From Streptomyces tibetensis (GTDB lineage: Bacteria; Actinomycetota; Actinomycetes; Streptomycetales; Streptomycetaceae), in assembly GCF_007655005.1 (NCBI RefSeq), contig NZ_SZVW01000006.1, positions 248,001 through 312,000 of the forward strand: a stretch of 64,000 nt of DNA. Direction: 5' to 3'. Positions 35,127 to 43,563 of this stretch are shown piece by piece. Position 1 is the first letter of the stretch; every line of letters starts with the position of its first letter. A program made the translations under genes and the position numbers. Below the pieces are notes generated by a model. The model was not told where the DNA came from. It did no database searches and worked only from the letters and a program-made list of their open reading frames with translations.

Positions 35127-35585
35127 CTACCGGTCGTGGAGGATTTCGGGGCGTGTGACCGGCACGATGGTGATCAGGTTGTCGAGGCCCTTGAAGTCAT
35201 CGGGGTTGGTGGTGAAGAGAGGGAGTTCTTCGGCGGCCGCGATGGCTGCGATCATCAGGTCGGCCACACGTCGACCGGGCTTGCGACCTGCGGAGACGAC
35301 GGCAGCGCAGATTCTGCCGTACATGCGGGCTGCTTCCACGTCGAAGGGGATGGGGTCGAATTCGTTCTCGGCGCGTTGCAGGACGTCCATGCGGCGAGCC
35401 CGTTCGGCATGTTCGTCGTAGTCGCTCTGCTCTTCGCTGCGACGTACCTGGTGGGGGCCTGCGGAGAGTTCAGCGAGGGTGATGGCGGTGATGGCCATCT
35501 CGGCGGGCAGTTCCTCGGCATTGATCCATTTGCGGAGGACCATGATGTTGGTGTCGAGCAGGCCCTGCTCGTACTCAACGGGCAT
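35127..35585 (-). CDS. PIN-domain toxin (VapC-like)
   Basis: The product is 152 aa from ATG 35585. The frame is open far upstream, but the antitoxin gene occupies that DNA. PIN-domain acidic residues are visible in GLLDTNIMVL, AITLAELSAG, ADLMIAAIAAA and TTNPDDFKGLD, the order expected for the four-acid Mg site. It would act as an endoribonuclease. It overlaps the upstream antitoxin gene by 11 nt, the usual VapBC arrangement. Confidence 0.85.
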   Translation of the reverse strand: MPVEYEQGLLDTNIMVLRKWINAEELPAEMAITAITLAELSAGPHQVRRSEEQSDYDEHAERARRMDVLQRAENEFDPIPFDVEAARMYGRICAAVVSAGRKPGRRVADLMIAAIAAAEELPLFTTNPDDFKGLDNLITIVPVTRPEILHDR

Positions 35586-35844
35586 ACGGGTCGTCCAACT
35601 CCTGCTCGACGACGATGTCCTGGTCGTCACGGAAGGCATCCAGGGAGATGTCGGGCGCGGTGCGTGACATGGCCGCGAATTCGGCACGGGGGACGAAGCG
35701 GCGACGGCGTCGAAGGGGGACCAGCTCGCCGACTTGGTGCCCGTCGCGGGTGACCGTGAACGCCTGCCCTCCCTGGACAGCGTCCATGATCTCTTTGGAG
35801 CGAGTGCGTAGATCGCGCTGAGTGATCTCGGGCTGCGCTGGCAT
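35575..35844 (-). CDS. Phd/YefM-type antitoxin (VapB-like)
   Basis: The product is 89 aa from ATG 35844; a GTG three codons earlier is possible. The N-terminal half EITQRDLRTRSKEIMDAVQGG and GQAFTVTRDGHQVGELVPL matches the Phd/YefM DNA-binding fold. The C-terminal half (DISLDAFRDDQDIVVEQELDD when read in parts) is acidic and would wrap the toxin. It should repress its own promoter and neutralise the PIN-domain protein encoded next. Confidence 0.83.
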   Translation of the reverse strand: MPAQPEITQRDLRTRSKEIMDAVQGGQAFTVTRDGHQVGELVPLRRRRRFVPRAEFAAMSRTAPDISLDAFRDDQDIVVEQELDDPYAR

Positions 35845-36043
35845 GCTGCCCACGATAGCGAGGGTGTGCTACTCGGTGCTACTCGGTGCTCCGGGCGTGG
35901 ATCTGTCGGCGCGAGCCGGGGCTGCGATACAACGTCGGTCGACATTCGTGATCGCGCGTCGGTGAGGGCGCTTGCTCTTGGAGCGACGCGCGGCCGGACA
36001 TGAAAGAGCCCCTCACGCGTCTCCGCTGGTGAGAGGCTATGGG

Positions 36044-36116
36044 CGCCCCCGGCAGGACTCGAACCTGCGGCCAAGCGCTTAGAAGGCGCCTGCTCTATCC
36101 ACTGAGCTACGGGGGC
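36044..36116 (-). tRNA. tRNA-Arg(TCT)
   Basis: Read on the minus strand, 73 nt fold as a complete cloverleaf. The acceptor stem is GCCCCCG/CGGGGGC with discriminator G, the anticodon loop is CTTCTAA (anticodon TCT), and the T arm is GCAGG-TTCGAAT-CCTGC. CCA is not encoded. The flanking DNA shows no integrated element. Confidence 0.95.
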
Positions 36117-36437
36117 CGGGTGTGGTGGCCTCTGTCCTGGTGCCCGGGTGTGGGCCGAACCGTGACGTTGCCGGGGACAAGGATAGGGCTCCCGCGTCCT
36201 TGCCCCTGTTGCTTCGCCTCCGTGGCTCGATGTGGAGGTTCGGTGAAGCGGTCCTTATAATCGCAGGCAGGTACGAATCGTGCACCGCTTTTGGCGTCAG
36301 AGGCATCGGGTGTTGTGCACTCGTTATGCCTGGAGTGTGCCTGTGTCCCAGTCGTCCCTTCCATCCCTTGTGTTCCGTCGGCGCGCAGACATGCTCATAT
36401 GCTTCAGAATTCCCCTAAAATTGGGCATTCTTCACAT
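36117..36437. other. 321-nt intergenic stretch, promoter region
   Basis: The stretch lies between the divergent tRNA-Arg and GTPase genes and should hold promoters for both. It becomes AT-richer from about 36380. No ORF, strong hairpin or operator was recognised. Confidence 0.4.
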
Positions 36438-38045
36438 GTGGTGACCTTGGACGTACGGCCTCAGCTGCTCGACGCACTCTCCGCCCTGCGCGACCGTGTC
36501 GCCGCCGCACGCTTCCCGCTGCCCCTGGCGGGGGCCCCACGCGCGCGTGCCAACCGCGACGAACTCCTCGCGCAGCTCGACGACTACTTGGTGCCCCGCT
36601 TGCGGGACCCCGAAGCGCCGCTTCTGGCCGTCGTGGGAGGGTCGACCGGAGCCGGCAAATCGACCCTGGTGAACTCCCTCGTGGGACGGCGGGTCAGTGA
36701 GGCGGGCGTACTGCGGCCGACGACACGCACCCCCGTACTGGTCTGCCATCCGGAGGACCACCACTGGTTCAGCGGTATGCGGGTGCTGCCCGATCTCACG
36801 CGCGTGTGGGTGTCCGAGCAGGAATCCACCGAAGACCTGCTGCTCCCCGGCGAGAACCCCGCGCGCGTGCTGCGCGTCGAGACCGCCGAGACCCTCCCGC
36901 CCGGCCTCGCCCTCCTCGACGCGCCCGACATCGACTCCCTCGTCGCCGACAACCGGGTACTGGCCGCCGAACTCATCTGCGCCGCCGACATCTGGGTCAT
37001 GGTCACCACCGCCGCCCGCTACGCCGACGCCGTCCCCTGGCACATGCTGCGCACCGCCAAGGAGTACGACGTCACCCTCGTGACCGTGCTCGACCGTGTG
37101 CCCCACCAGGTGGTGAACGAGGTGTCACGGCAGTACGGGGCCCTGCTCACCAAGGCCGGGCTCGGCGAGGTGCCGCGCTTCACCGTGCCCGAGCTGCCCG
37201 AGTCCGCCTGGGGCGGCGGGCTCCTGCCGGCCTCCGCCGTCGCCCAGCTGCGCACTTGGCTGATCCACCAGGCCCAGGACCCCGCGGCCCGGCAGCACGT
37301 CCTCGCCCGCACGGCGTACGGCGTCCTCGACTCCCTCAAGTCCCGCATGCCCGAGCTGGCCGGTGCCGCCGCCGCGCAGTACGCCGCCGCACTGCGGCTC
37401 ACCTCCGCCGTCGAGGGGGCGTACGACAGTGAGCACACGCGCGTGCGGGGCCGGTTGCAGAGCGGGGCGGTCCTCGCCGGGGACGCGCTCAAGCGGTGGC
37501 GCGCCTTCCCCCTGGACTGCACCGCCGCCGAACTGCTCGACGCGCTCGTGGAGAGCCTCAGCGCGCTGCTGCTGTGCGCCGTCACCGCCGCCGACGAGCG
37601 CGTCGACGACGCCTGGCGGCGCGAACCGGCGTCCGCCGCCCCGGAACTCGCCGCACGCGATGCCGATGCGGACAGCACCGAGCAACGCATCGGGCTGGCC
37701 GTACGGCGATGGCGGCGGGAGCTGGAGGAGCACGCCGAGGACGAGGTGCGCGAACTCGACCGCAACCTCGCGCCCGACCCCGAACTGGTCGCCGCCCTGG
37801 TCGCCACCTCCCTGCTGGGCGGACGCCGGGGCCGGATGGCCGGGGAGGGGCTCGCCGAGCGGATCGGCGCCCATGGCGCGCTGCGGCTGCGCGACCGGGC
37901 CGGGCGGCTGCTCGCCGAGCACGTGGACCGCGTCCTGCACGCCGAACGCGAGCGCCGGCTCGCCCCGCTCGACGCGCTGGACGTCCACCCCGAGCCACAG
38001 GCCGAACTCATCGCCGCGCTGTCCGTACTGCAGAAGGAGAGGTGA
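36438..38045 (+). CDS. dynamin-like/YfjP-type GTPase, first of pair
   Basis: The product is ~535 aa. GTG 36438 or GTG 36441 is the likely start because [13 protein letters not shown] is where coding character begins; an ATG at 36399 is an alternative. The G1 motif is [18 protein letters not shown]2 lies around RPTTRTP, G3 is DAPDID and G4-like TVLDRVP. The C-terminal half is Ala/Arg-rich and helical without clear membrane spans. It is followed 3 nt later by a second GTPase gene. Such pairs are conserved in Streptomyces, with a role in membrane or division processes suspected but unproven. Confidence 0.82.
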   Translation: MVTLDVRPQLLDALSALRDRVAAARFPLPLAGAPRARANRDELLAQLDDYLVPRLRDPEAPLLAVVGGSTGAGKSTLVNSLVGRRVSEAGVLRPTTRTPVLVCHPEDHHWFSGMRVLPDLTRVWVSEQESTEDLLLPGENPARVLRVETAETLPPGLALLDAPDIDSLVADNRVLAAELICAADIWVMVTTAARYADAVPWHMLRTAKEYDVTLVTVLDRVPHQVVNEVSRQYGALLTKAGLGEVPRFTVPELPESAWGGGLLPASAVAQLRTWLIHQAQDPAARQHVLARTAYGVLDSLKSRMPELAGAAAAQYAAALRLTSAVEGAYDSEHTRVRGRLQSGAVLAGDALKRWRAFPLDCTAAELLDALVESLSALLLCAVTAADERVDDAWRREPASAAPELAARDADADSTEQRIGLAVRRWRRELEEHAEDEVRELDRNLAPDPELVAALVATSLLGGRRGRMAGEGLAERIGAHGALRLRDRAGRLLAEHVDRVLHAERERRLAPLDALDVHPEPQAELIAALSVLQKER

Positions 38046-38048
38046 CCG

Positions 38049-39869
38049 GTGACCGCCGTCACTGACCAGGACCCCACCGAGCACACCGACCAGCCGGACG
38101 ACGACGCCCGCAAGGCGGCAGGCACCGCCGGCCGGGGTGCCCCGGACGACGAACGCGCGAAGCGCACCGACTCCGCGGAAACCTGGGACGACGGGCTCAT
38201 CGCGCGCCGGGTCAACGAGACAGCCGAAGGAGACCGGTTCCCCATGACGGACAGCCGCTCCGCCGCCCCGCCGACGGTGACCCCACTGGTGTACGAGGGG
38301 TCGCTGCGCTCCCGGCTGGAGGCGCTGCGCCAACTGGTGGGGCTCTCCCGTACCCGGCTCGACAGCCGGACGCTGTCACAGGCCGGCCGGGTGCTCGACG
38401 AGGCGTCCGCGCGGCGCAGGCTCTCCGGGCAGCACACCGTCGTCGCCATCGCGGGCGCCACCGGCAGCGGCAAGTCGCAGCTGTTCAACGCGCTCGCGGG
38501 GGTGACCATCTCGGAGACGGGCGTCCGCCGTCCCACCACCGCGGCGCCCATCGCGTGCAGTTGGAGTGACGGGGGCGCCGGCCTCATCGAACGGCTCGGC
38601 ATCCCGCCCCGGCTGCGCCGCCGGCCGCTGCCGACCGGGGACGGCGAGTCGCCGCTGCGCGGACTCGTCCTGATCGACCTGCCCGACCACGACTCCGCCG
38701 CCGTACAGCACCGTCAGCACGTGGACCGCATCCTGGCGCTCGTCGACGCGGTCATCTGGGTCGTCGACCCGGAGAAGTACGCCGACGCCGTCCTCCACGA
38801 GCGCTATCTGCGGCCCATGGCGGCCCACGCCGAGGTCATGTTCGTGGTCCTCAACCAGATCGACCGGCTGCCCGGGGAAGCCGCCGAACAGGTCCTCGAC
38901 GATCTGCGGCGGCTCCTCGACGAGGACGGCATCGCCCTCGGGGAGTACGGCGAACCGGGCACGACCGTGCTCGCGCTGTCCGCACTCACCGGGGACGGCG
39001 TGGGCGAACTGCGCGAAAGCCTCGGGCAGTTCGTCTCGGAGCGCGGGGCGGCGAACCGTCGCATCTCGGCCGATGTGGACATCGCCGCGGCCCGGCTGTG
39101 GCCCGTCTACGCCACCCAGCGGCGGACCGGGCTCAGCGAACAGGCCCGGGAGGAGTTCTCCGACCGGCTCGCGGACGCGGTGGGCGCCACGGCGGCGGGC
39201 GAGGCGGCCGAGCGGGCGTGGCTGCGCAACGCCAACCGGGCCTGCGGTACGCCCTGGCTGCGGCTGTGGCGCTGGTACCAGGACCGCGGCGAGCCCACCA
39301 CGGGGCGGCTCCCCGGGCGTACGCAGGCCGACGAGGAGGCGACCGCCCGTCAGCGGGTCGAGCAGGCGGTGCGGACGGTGGCCGACCGGGCGTCGGCCGG
39401 GCTGCCCGCGCCCTGGGCACAGGCGGTGCGCGAGGCGGCCGTGCGAGGCTCGCAGGGGCTGCCGGAGGCGCTGGACGAGCTGACCGTGCGTGCGGGGGTG
39501 CCGACGGGCCGGCCGCCGCGGCCCGGGTGGTGGCCGGTGGCCGTACTGGTCCAGGCGTCCATGACGATCCTGCAGTTCCTGGGCGGACTGTGGCTGCTGG
39601 GCCAGATCATCGGGGTCGTGTCGCCCAACCTCGGGGTGCCGGTGCTGCTGATGGTGATCGGCATCGTCGGCGGACCGCTCATCGAGTGGAGCTGCCGGAT
39701 GGCGGCCCGGGGCCCGGCCCGGCGCTACGGCCTGGAGGCGGAACGCCGGTTGCGGGAGGCGGCGTCCGGATGCGGCAGGGCCCGGGTGCTGGACCCGGTG
39801 GCGGCGGAGCTGCTGCGCTACCGGGAGGTCAGGGAGCAGTACGGGAGGGTGGTGGGAGCGGGACGGTGA
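38049..39869 (+). CDS. membrane-associated GTPase, second of pair
   Basis: The product is 606 aa from GTG 38049, preceded by AAGGAGAGG within the end of the first GTPase gene. A disordered acidic N-terminus (~80 residues) is followed by G1 GATGSGKSQLFNALAG, G2 region RRPTTAAPIA, G3 DLPDHDS and G4 LNQIDRLPG. Two C-terminal spans are visible (WWPVAVLVQASMTILQFLGG and LGVPVLLMVIGIVGGPLIEW). The pair looks like a soluble and a membrane-bound partner acting together. Confidence 0.84.
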   Translation: MTAVTDQDPTEHTDQPDDDARKAAGTAGRGAPDDERAKRTDSAETWDDGLIARRVNETAEGDRFPMTDSRSAAPPTVTPLVYEGSLRSRLEALRQLVGLSRTRLDSRTLSQAGRVLDEASARRRLSGQHTVVAIAGATGSGKSQLFNALAGVTISETGVRRPTTAAPIACSWSDGGAGLIERLGIPPRLRRRPLPTGDGESPLRGLVLIDLPDHDSAAVQHRQHVDRILALVDAVIWVVDPEKYADAVLHERYLRPMAAHAEVMFVVLNQIDRLPGEAAEQVLDDLRRLLDEDGIALGEYGEPGTTVLALSALTGDGVGELRESLGQFVSERGAANRRISADVDIAAARLWPVYATQRRTGLSEQAREEFSDRLADAVGATAAGEAAERAWLRNANRACGTPWLRLWRWYQDRGEPTTGRLPGRTQADEEATARQRVEQAVRTVADRASAGLPAPWAQAVREAAVRGSQGLPEALDELTVRAGVPTGRPPRPGWWPVAVLVQASMTILQFLGGLWLLGQIIGVVSPNLGVPVLLMVIGIVGGPLIEWSCRMAARGPARRYGLEAERRLREAASGCGRARVLDPVAAELLRYREVREQYGRVVGAGR

Positions 39870-40311
39870 CGCTGCGGTGGTGAGGCGCCGGGGGGCGTGA
39901 TGAGACGCAGGCCAGGTGGGAAGCGCCGAGTGGGGCGATGAGCTGCGCCGGGTGGGCGGTCAGGCACGGGCGAAGTGGTGTGCGGCGCCGAACAGACCGG
40001 TGAGGTGTCCGGCGGGCTGGTGAGGTGTCCGGTGGGCCGGTGAGGCGCCCGGTGGGCCGGTGAGGTGCCGGGGGAGTGGCGGCTTCGGGGATGGCGGCTG
40101 TGACGGGCCGCCGGTGTTGCCGTCGCTCCTCCGGCGCCCACCCCAACCTCACCCCTGCGGGTGGTGGCGTTGTCCACAGGCCGGCGGTGGTCCACAGCGC
40201 TCAGCGGGCTCGGCCCGGCGGGGGCAGTCTGGCAGACGCAGCCGTACGGGACCGGCCCGTACGCGTGTCGGCCCGGTGCGTAGCCGTAGTCCGGGCGAGG
40301 GAGGGTTCGCG
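39870..40311. other. 442-nt intergenic stretch with short tandem repeats
   Basis: No ORF with normal codon use was seen. It holds four 20-bp tandem repeats (39997-40076) and, nearer the SSB gene, the promoter region. The rest shows nothing recognisable. Confidence 0.5.
39997..40076. repeat. four tandem 20-bp repeats
   Basis: Units begin at 39997, 40017, 40037 and 40057 and follow the pattern cyggtgaggygycyggyggg, with two to six changes between units. They lie between the GTPase pair and the SSB paralogue gene. Confidence 0.7.
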
Positions 40312-40791
40312 ATGAACGAGACGATGGTCTGCGCGGTGGGCAGGGTGGCGACGCAGCCGGTGTACCGGGAGATGGCGTCCGGCCCGTCGGCGAGGTTCCG
40401 GCTGGCGGTGACCGCGCGCTACTGGGACCGCGAGAAGAACACGTGGACCGACGGGCACACCAACTTCTTCACAGTGTGGGCCAACCGCCAGCTGGCCACG
40501 AACACGGCGGCGTCGTTGACGGTCGGCGAGCCCGTGATCGTGCAGGGCAGGCTGAAGGTGCGCACCGACGTGCGCGAGGGGCAGAGCTGGACGTCGGCGG
40601 ACATCGACGCGGTGGCGATCGGTCACGATCTGGCGTGGGGCACTGCGGCCTTCAGGCGCGCGGGCAAGACGGAGGCCGCCGCCCCCTCGCAGGCGCAGCC
40701 CGAGCCCAACTGGGAGACATCGCAGGAAGGTTCGGAAGAAGAGGCGGCCGCTCGCGCGCAATCAAGGTCAGCCACAGCTGTTTTGACGTGA
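40312..40791 (+). CDS. ssb: single-stranded DNA-binding protein paralogue
   Basis: The product is 159 aa from ATG 40312 with GAGGG upstream. An OB-fold SSB domain covers residues 1-110 (VCAVGRVATQPVYRE, SARFRLAVTARYWDREKNTW, FFTVWANRQLATN and VIVQGRLKVRT). The C-terminus is short and lacks the acidic DDEIPF tail of the main replicative SSB. It therefore fits the SsbB-type paralogue, which in Streptomyces has been linked to chromosome segregation during sporulation. Confidence 0.88.
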   Translation: MNETMVCAVGRVATQPVYREMASGPSARFRLAVTARYWDREKNTWTDGHTNFFTVWANRQLATNTAASLTVGEPVIVQGRLKVRTDVREGQSWTSADIDAVAIGHDLAWGTAAFRRAGKTEAAAPSQAQPEPNWETSQEGSEEEAAARAQSRSATAVLT

Positions 40792-41065
40792 CGTCACACA
40801 GTAAGTCGGCCCGAACTATGGCTTATCGGCGAGTGCGCACCGAACGACCAGGAACGATTTGTCGATAAGCCCTGCTCGCCTGGAGTGTTGGCGATAACGA
40901 TTCCGATTCGGATCACTCGTCCGACCGTCTGACCGGCGGGCGAGGTCTCCCGCGTCCCTAGGATGCCGGACATGGCTCTCGGGACTTTTGTGTCCGGTGA
41001 GGCTTCTGATTCTGCAGGTGGGACCGTCCCCCCACGTCAACAGGTCCTGCTCGAAGGGGAATTTG

Positions 41066-42475
41066 GTGTTTGCTTCGTTCTCTGAGCTGTTCGTACGCAG
41101 GCGAGGCGCGGCCCGCCTCGCCACCGCGACGGTGGTGTCCGGACTTGTCGCCGCGGGCGGGCTGGCCGGTGCCGGCCGGGCGGCCGCCGACGATACGACG
41201 CAGAGTCAGGGCGGGGCGACCGCGACGATAGGCGGCCTCAAGACGTTCGGCGCGGCAGTCATACACGCCGGTGCCGGTGACCAGGAGATCTCGGCGGGCC
41301 TGTTCGAGATGTCCGTCGACGGCGGCGGCATGCTGCAGACGTACTGCGTCGACCTCCACAACCCCACGCAGCGGGACGCCGAGTACCACGAGACGTCCTG
41401 GAGCGGCACGTCCCTGGGGGCCAACAAGGATGCCGGCAGGATCCGTTGGATCCTGCAGAACTCCTACCCCCAGGTGAACGACCTCGCGACGCTGGCACGC
41501 AAGGCGGGCGTGCGGGGCGCGCTGACCGAGCAGGACGCGGCGGCCGGCACGCAGGTCGCGATCTGGCGCTACTCGGACGACGTGGCCGTCGACGCCCTCG
41601 ACCCGCAGGCCGAGCAGCTCGCGGACTACCTGCAGAAGAGCGCCCGCATCCTGCCCGAGCCCCGTGCCTCGCTCACCCTCGAACCGCCCGCGGTCTCGGG
41701 CCGGCCGGGGGAGCTGCTCGGACCCGTGACGGTGCGCACCAACGCCGGCAGCGCGACGGTCACGCCGCCCGCCGACGCCGCCACGAGCGGGGTGCGGGTC
41801 GTCGACAAGCAGGGCAAGGACGTCACCTCGACGTCCGACGGCGGGCAGGTGTACTTCGACGTGCCCAAGGACGCGGCGGCGGGCACGTCGGAACTGACCG
41901 TGCAGGCCTCGACCACCGTGCCGGTCGGACGGGCCTTCGCCTCCGAGAGCCGTAGCCAGACGCAGATCCTGGCCGGTTCCAGCGAGTCGACGGTGTCCGC
42001 GACGGCCAGGGCGACGTGGGCGAAGCAGGGCCCGGCCCCGGCGCTGTCGGCGGCGAAGAACTGCGCCGAGGGCGGCGTCGACATCATCGCGTCCAACAAG
42101 GGCGACGAGCCGTTCACCTTCGACCTGGCCGGGCTGCAGCACACCATCGCCGCGGGCGAGTCCCGCACGGTGACGGTCCCGCTCCAGGAGGACCAGGCCT
42201 ACGACTTCACGATCCATGGCCCCGGTGGTTTCGAGAAGCGCTTCACCGGCATGCTGGACTGCCAGACCCGTGGCAGTGACACCGGCACGACCACCCAGAC
42301 CCTGAGCGAACCGGTACCGGCGACGGTGGGCGGCGCGGCGACCGACACCAACCTCGCCGAGACGGGCGGCTCGGACATCACGCCCCTGATCGCCGGCGTG
42401 GCCATCGGCTTCGTCCTGATCGGCGGGGCGACGCTGATCGTGCTGCGACGCAGGGAGCAGACGGCGGGGGAGTGA
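41066..42475 (+). CDS. thioester (TQXA) domain surface protein with LAETG signal
   Basis: The product is 469 aa from GTG 41066, with AAGGGG upstream. A signal peptide (ending GRAAA) is followed by a thioester domain. The Cys lies in LQTYCVDLHNPTQ, and the TQXA motif is in AAGTQVAIWRYSDD; such domains form an internal Cys-Gln thioester that bonds covalently to host or surface targets. Beta-rich Ig-like modules follow (~residues 200-420), then the sortase signal LAETGGSD, a membrane span (ITPLIAGVAIGFVLIGGATL) and RRRE. It is a wall-anchored adhesin-like protein. Confidence 0.88.
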   Translation: MFASFSELFVRRRGAARLATATVVSGLVAAGGLAGAGRAAADDTTQSQGGATATIGGLKTFGAAVIHAGAGDQEISAGLFEMSVDGGGMLQTYCVDLHNPTQRDAEYHETSWSGTSLGANKDAGRIRWILQNSYPQVNDLATLARKAGVRGALTEQDAAAGTQVAIWRYSDDVAVDALDPQAEQLADYLQKSARILPEPRASLTLEPPAVSGRPGELLGPVTVRTNAGSATVTPPADAATSGVRVVDKQGKDVTSTSDGGQVYFDVPKDAAAGTSELTVQASTTVPVGRAFASESRSQTQILAGSSESTVSATARATWAKQGPAPALSAAKNCAEGGVDIIASNKGDEPFTFDLAGLQHTIAAGESRTVTVPLQEDQAYDFTIHGPGGFEKRFTGMLDCQTRGSDTGTTTQTLSEPVPATVGGAATDTNLAETGGSDITPLIAGVAIGFVLIGGATLIVLRRREQTAGE

Positions 42476-42531
42476 CCCGGGCGAACGCCGTTCGATCCCC
42501 CAGGGGGGCCGTTGCCGGGCCCCGCTGCAAG

Positions 42532-42933
42532 TCAGGCGACGAGAGGTACCTGCTCGCCCTCGGCCGGGACCTGGTAGTGAGCCCAGATCTGGTTCAACTC
42601 GTGCTGGTAGTAGAGCGGATACAGGCCGGCCACGATGAACAGGATGAGGCCGATCCAGGGGTTGCACTCCTGCTCCAGCCCGGCGGAGCGCTGCATGCGG
42701 GCTATGCGCACACCGGTGTTGTAGACCGAGATGAAGGGGGGAACGATCAGCACCCAGCCGAGAGCGAGAGCCACGACCGACACGGCCGGATTGACCTCGA
42801 TCCGCTGATCGAAGTCCCGGGCTTCGCGATTGATTTTGTAGTACCAGACCAGGTGGTAGATCCCCAGTGTGATCAGCGGCCAGATCAGCCAGACGAGAAA
42901 TATGTTGCGGGTCTTACCGGCGCTACCTGACAT
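42532..42933 (-). CDS. DUF4234-type membrane protein
   Basis: The product is 133 aa from ATG 42933, with GGGAGG upstream. Three hydrophobic spans are visible (NIFLVWLIWPLITLGIYHLV, VSVVALALGWVLIVPPFISV and NPWIGLILFIVAGLYPLYY). The segment TLGIYHLVWYYKINREARDF is the DUF4234 signature. Function is unknown. It is the last intact chromosomal gene before the integrated element. Confidence 0.8.
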   Translation of the reverse strand: MSGSAGKTRNIFLVWLIWPLITLGIYHLVWYYKINREARDFDQRIEVNPAVSVVALALGWVLIVPPFISVYNTGVRIARMQRSAGLEQECNPWIGLILFIVAGLYPLYYQHELNQIWAHYQVPAEGEQVPLVA

Positions 42934-43137
42934 GGCACACCTCCCATATGTCCAGTTCATCACGGTCGGCAGTGGGGCGCGCGTGGTGAGGTCGAAGGCC
43001 CTGAGACGCAGGTCGGCTCGTCATGACGCCGTCGGCCCAGGCTGCAAGCGCTGAGAGGTCGCCATGCCGACCGGCGGCTGGTTCGACGTGGTGCAGCAGC
43101 GCCGGCCCGGGGGGCGTGGACCGCGGCAGACGTCGTT

Positions 43138-43400
43138 TCAGTTGGTGAGGTGGCGGTGGCTGATGCGGGCTGCGGCTGTGCCGGCGAAGGTCATCGGCAT
43201 GACGTGTTCGGCCTCGCGCTCGTAGCGGTGGTGGAGGCGTCGGCAGCCGGTGAGCCGGAACGCGGGCCTCTCGACGACCCGGCGGTGGCGGCCCAGCCGC
43301 CGGGAGGACTCGATGCCCCTTTGCGGGCGATGCGGTGGCGTAGAGCCCGCCCCTGGGCCGTCCGAGGCTCCCCGAGGGCGCTCGACGACGGCCGACGGTG
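43138..43400 (-). pseudogene. remnant of IS5-type transposase C-terminus
   Basis: Reading leftwards, one frame gives RALRHRIARK and a second gives GIESSRRLGRHRRVVERPAF, followed by TGCRRLHHRYEREAEHV and a TGA at 43138-43140. The two pieces abut at about 43320 and require a 1-nt frameshift to join. The pattern is that of DDE transposases of the IS5/IS4 group. No N-terminal part and no inverted repeats were found. The remnant lies ~60-300 nt outside the left end of the AICE. Confidence 0.7.
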
Positions 43401-43455
43401 ACCGCCGAGCTACCGCCGCCCACCACTAACCCCCAGGTCAGCGAGCCGGCAGGTA

Positions 43456-43498
43456 ACGCGTTTCCGCCCAGGGCTGGCGGTACGGCAAGATGGGGTGT
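43456..43498. repeat. attL: attL: 43-bp direct repeat, left end of AICE
   Basis: This 43-nt sequence (acgcgtttccgcccagggct...) is repeated without mismatch at 61609-61651. It lies 66 nt beyond the stop of the integrase gene. The two copies bound an 18.2-kb block with integrase, Xis, Rep and Tra genes. Confidence 0.9.
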
Positions 43499-43525
43499 TA
43501 CTTACCGCGAGAGGGCATGAAAGTC

Positions 43526-43558
43526 CCCCTCACCAGCGGTTTTCTCGCCGATGAGGGG
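43526..43558 (-). terminator. terminator after integrase gene
   Basis: A stem (cccctca with tgagggg) with an inner cgg/ccg pairing lies 6 nt beyond the int stop, between int and attL. Confidence 0.55.
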
Positions 43559-43563
43559 CCGTG

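Noticed and set aside
36044..36116. tRNA-Arg(TCT) as the attachment site of the AICE
   Set aside because: The tRNA is intact, lies 7 kb from the element and is not flanked by repeats. The element's ends are the 43-bp repeats near ettA.
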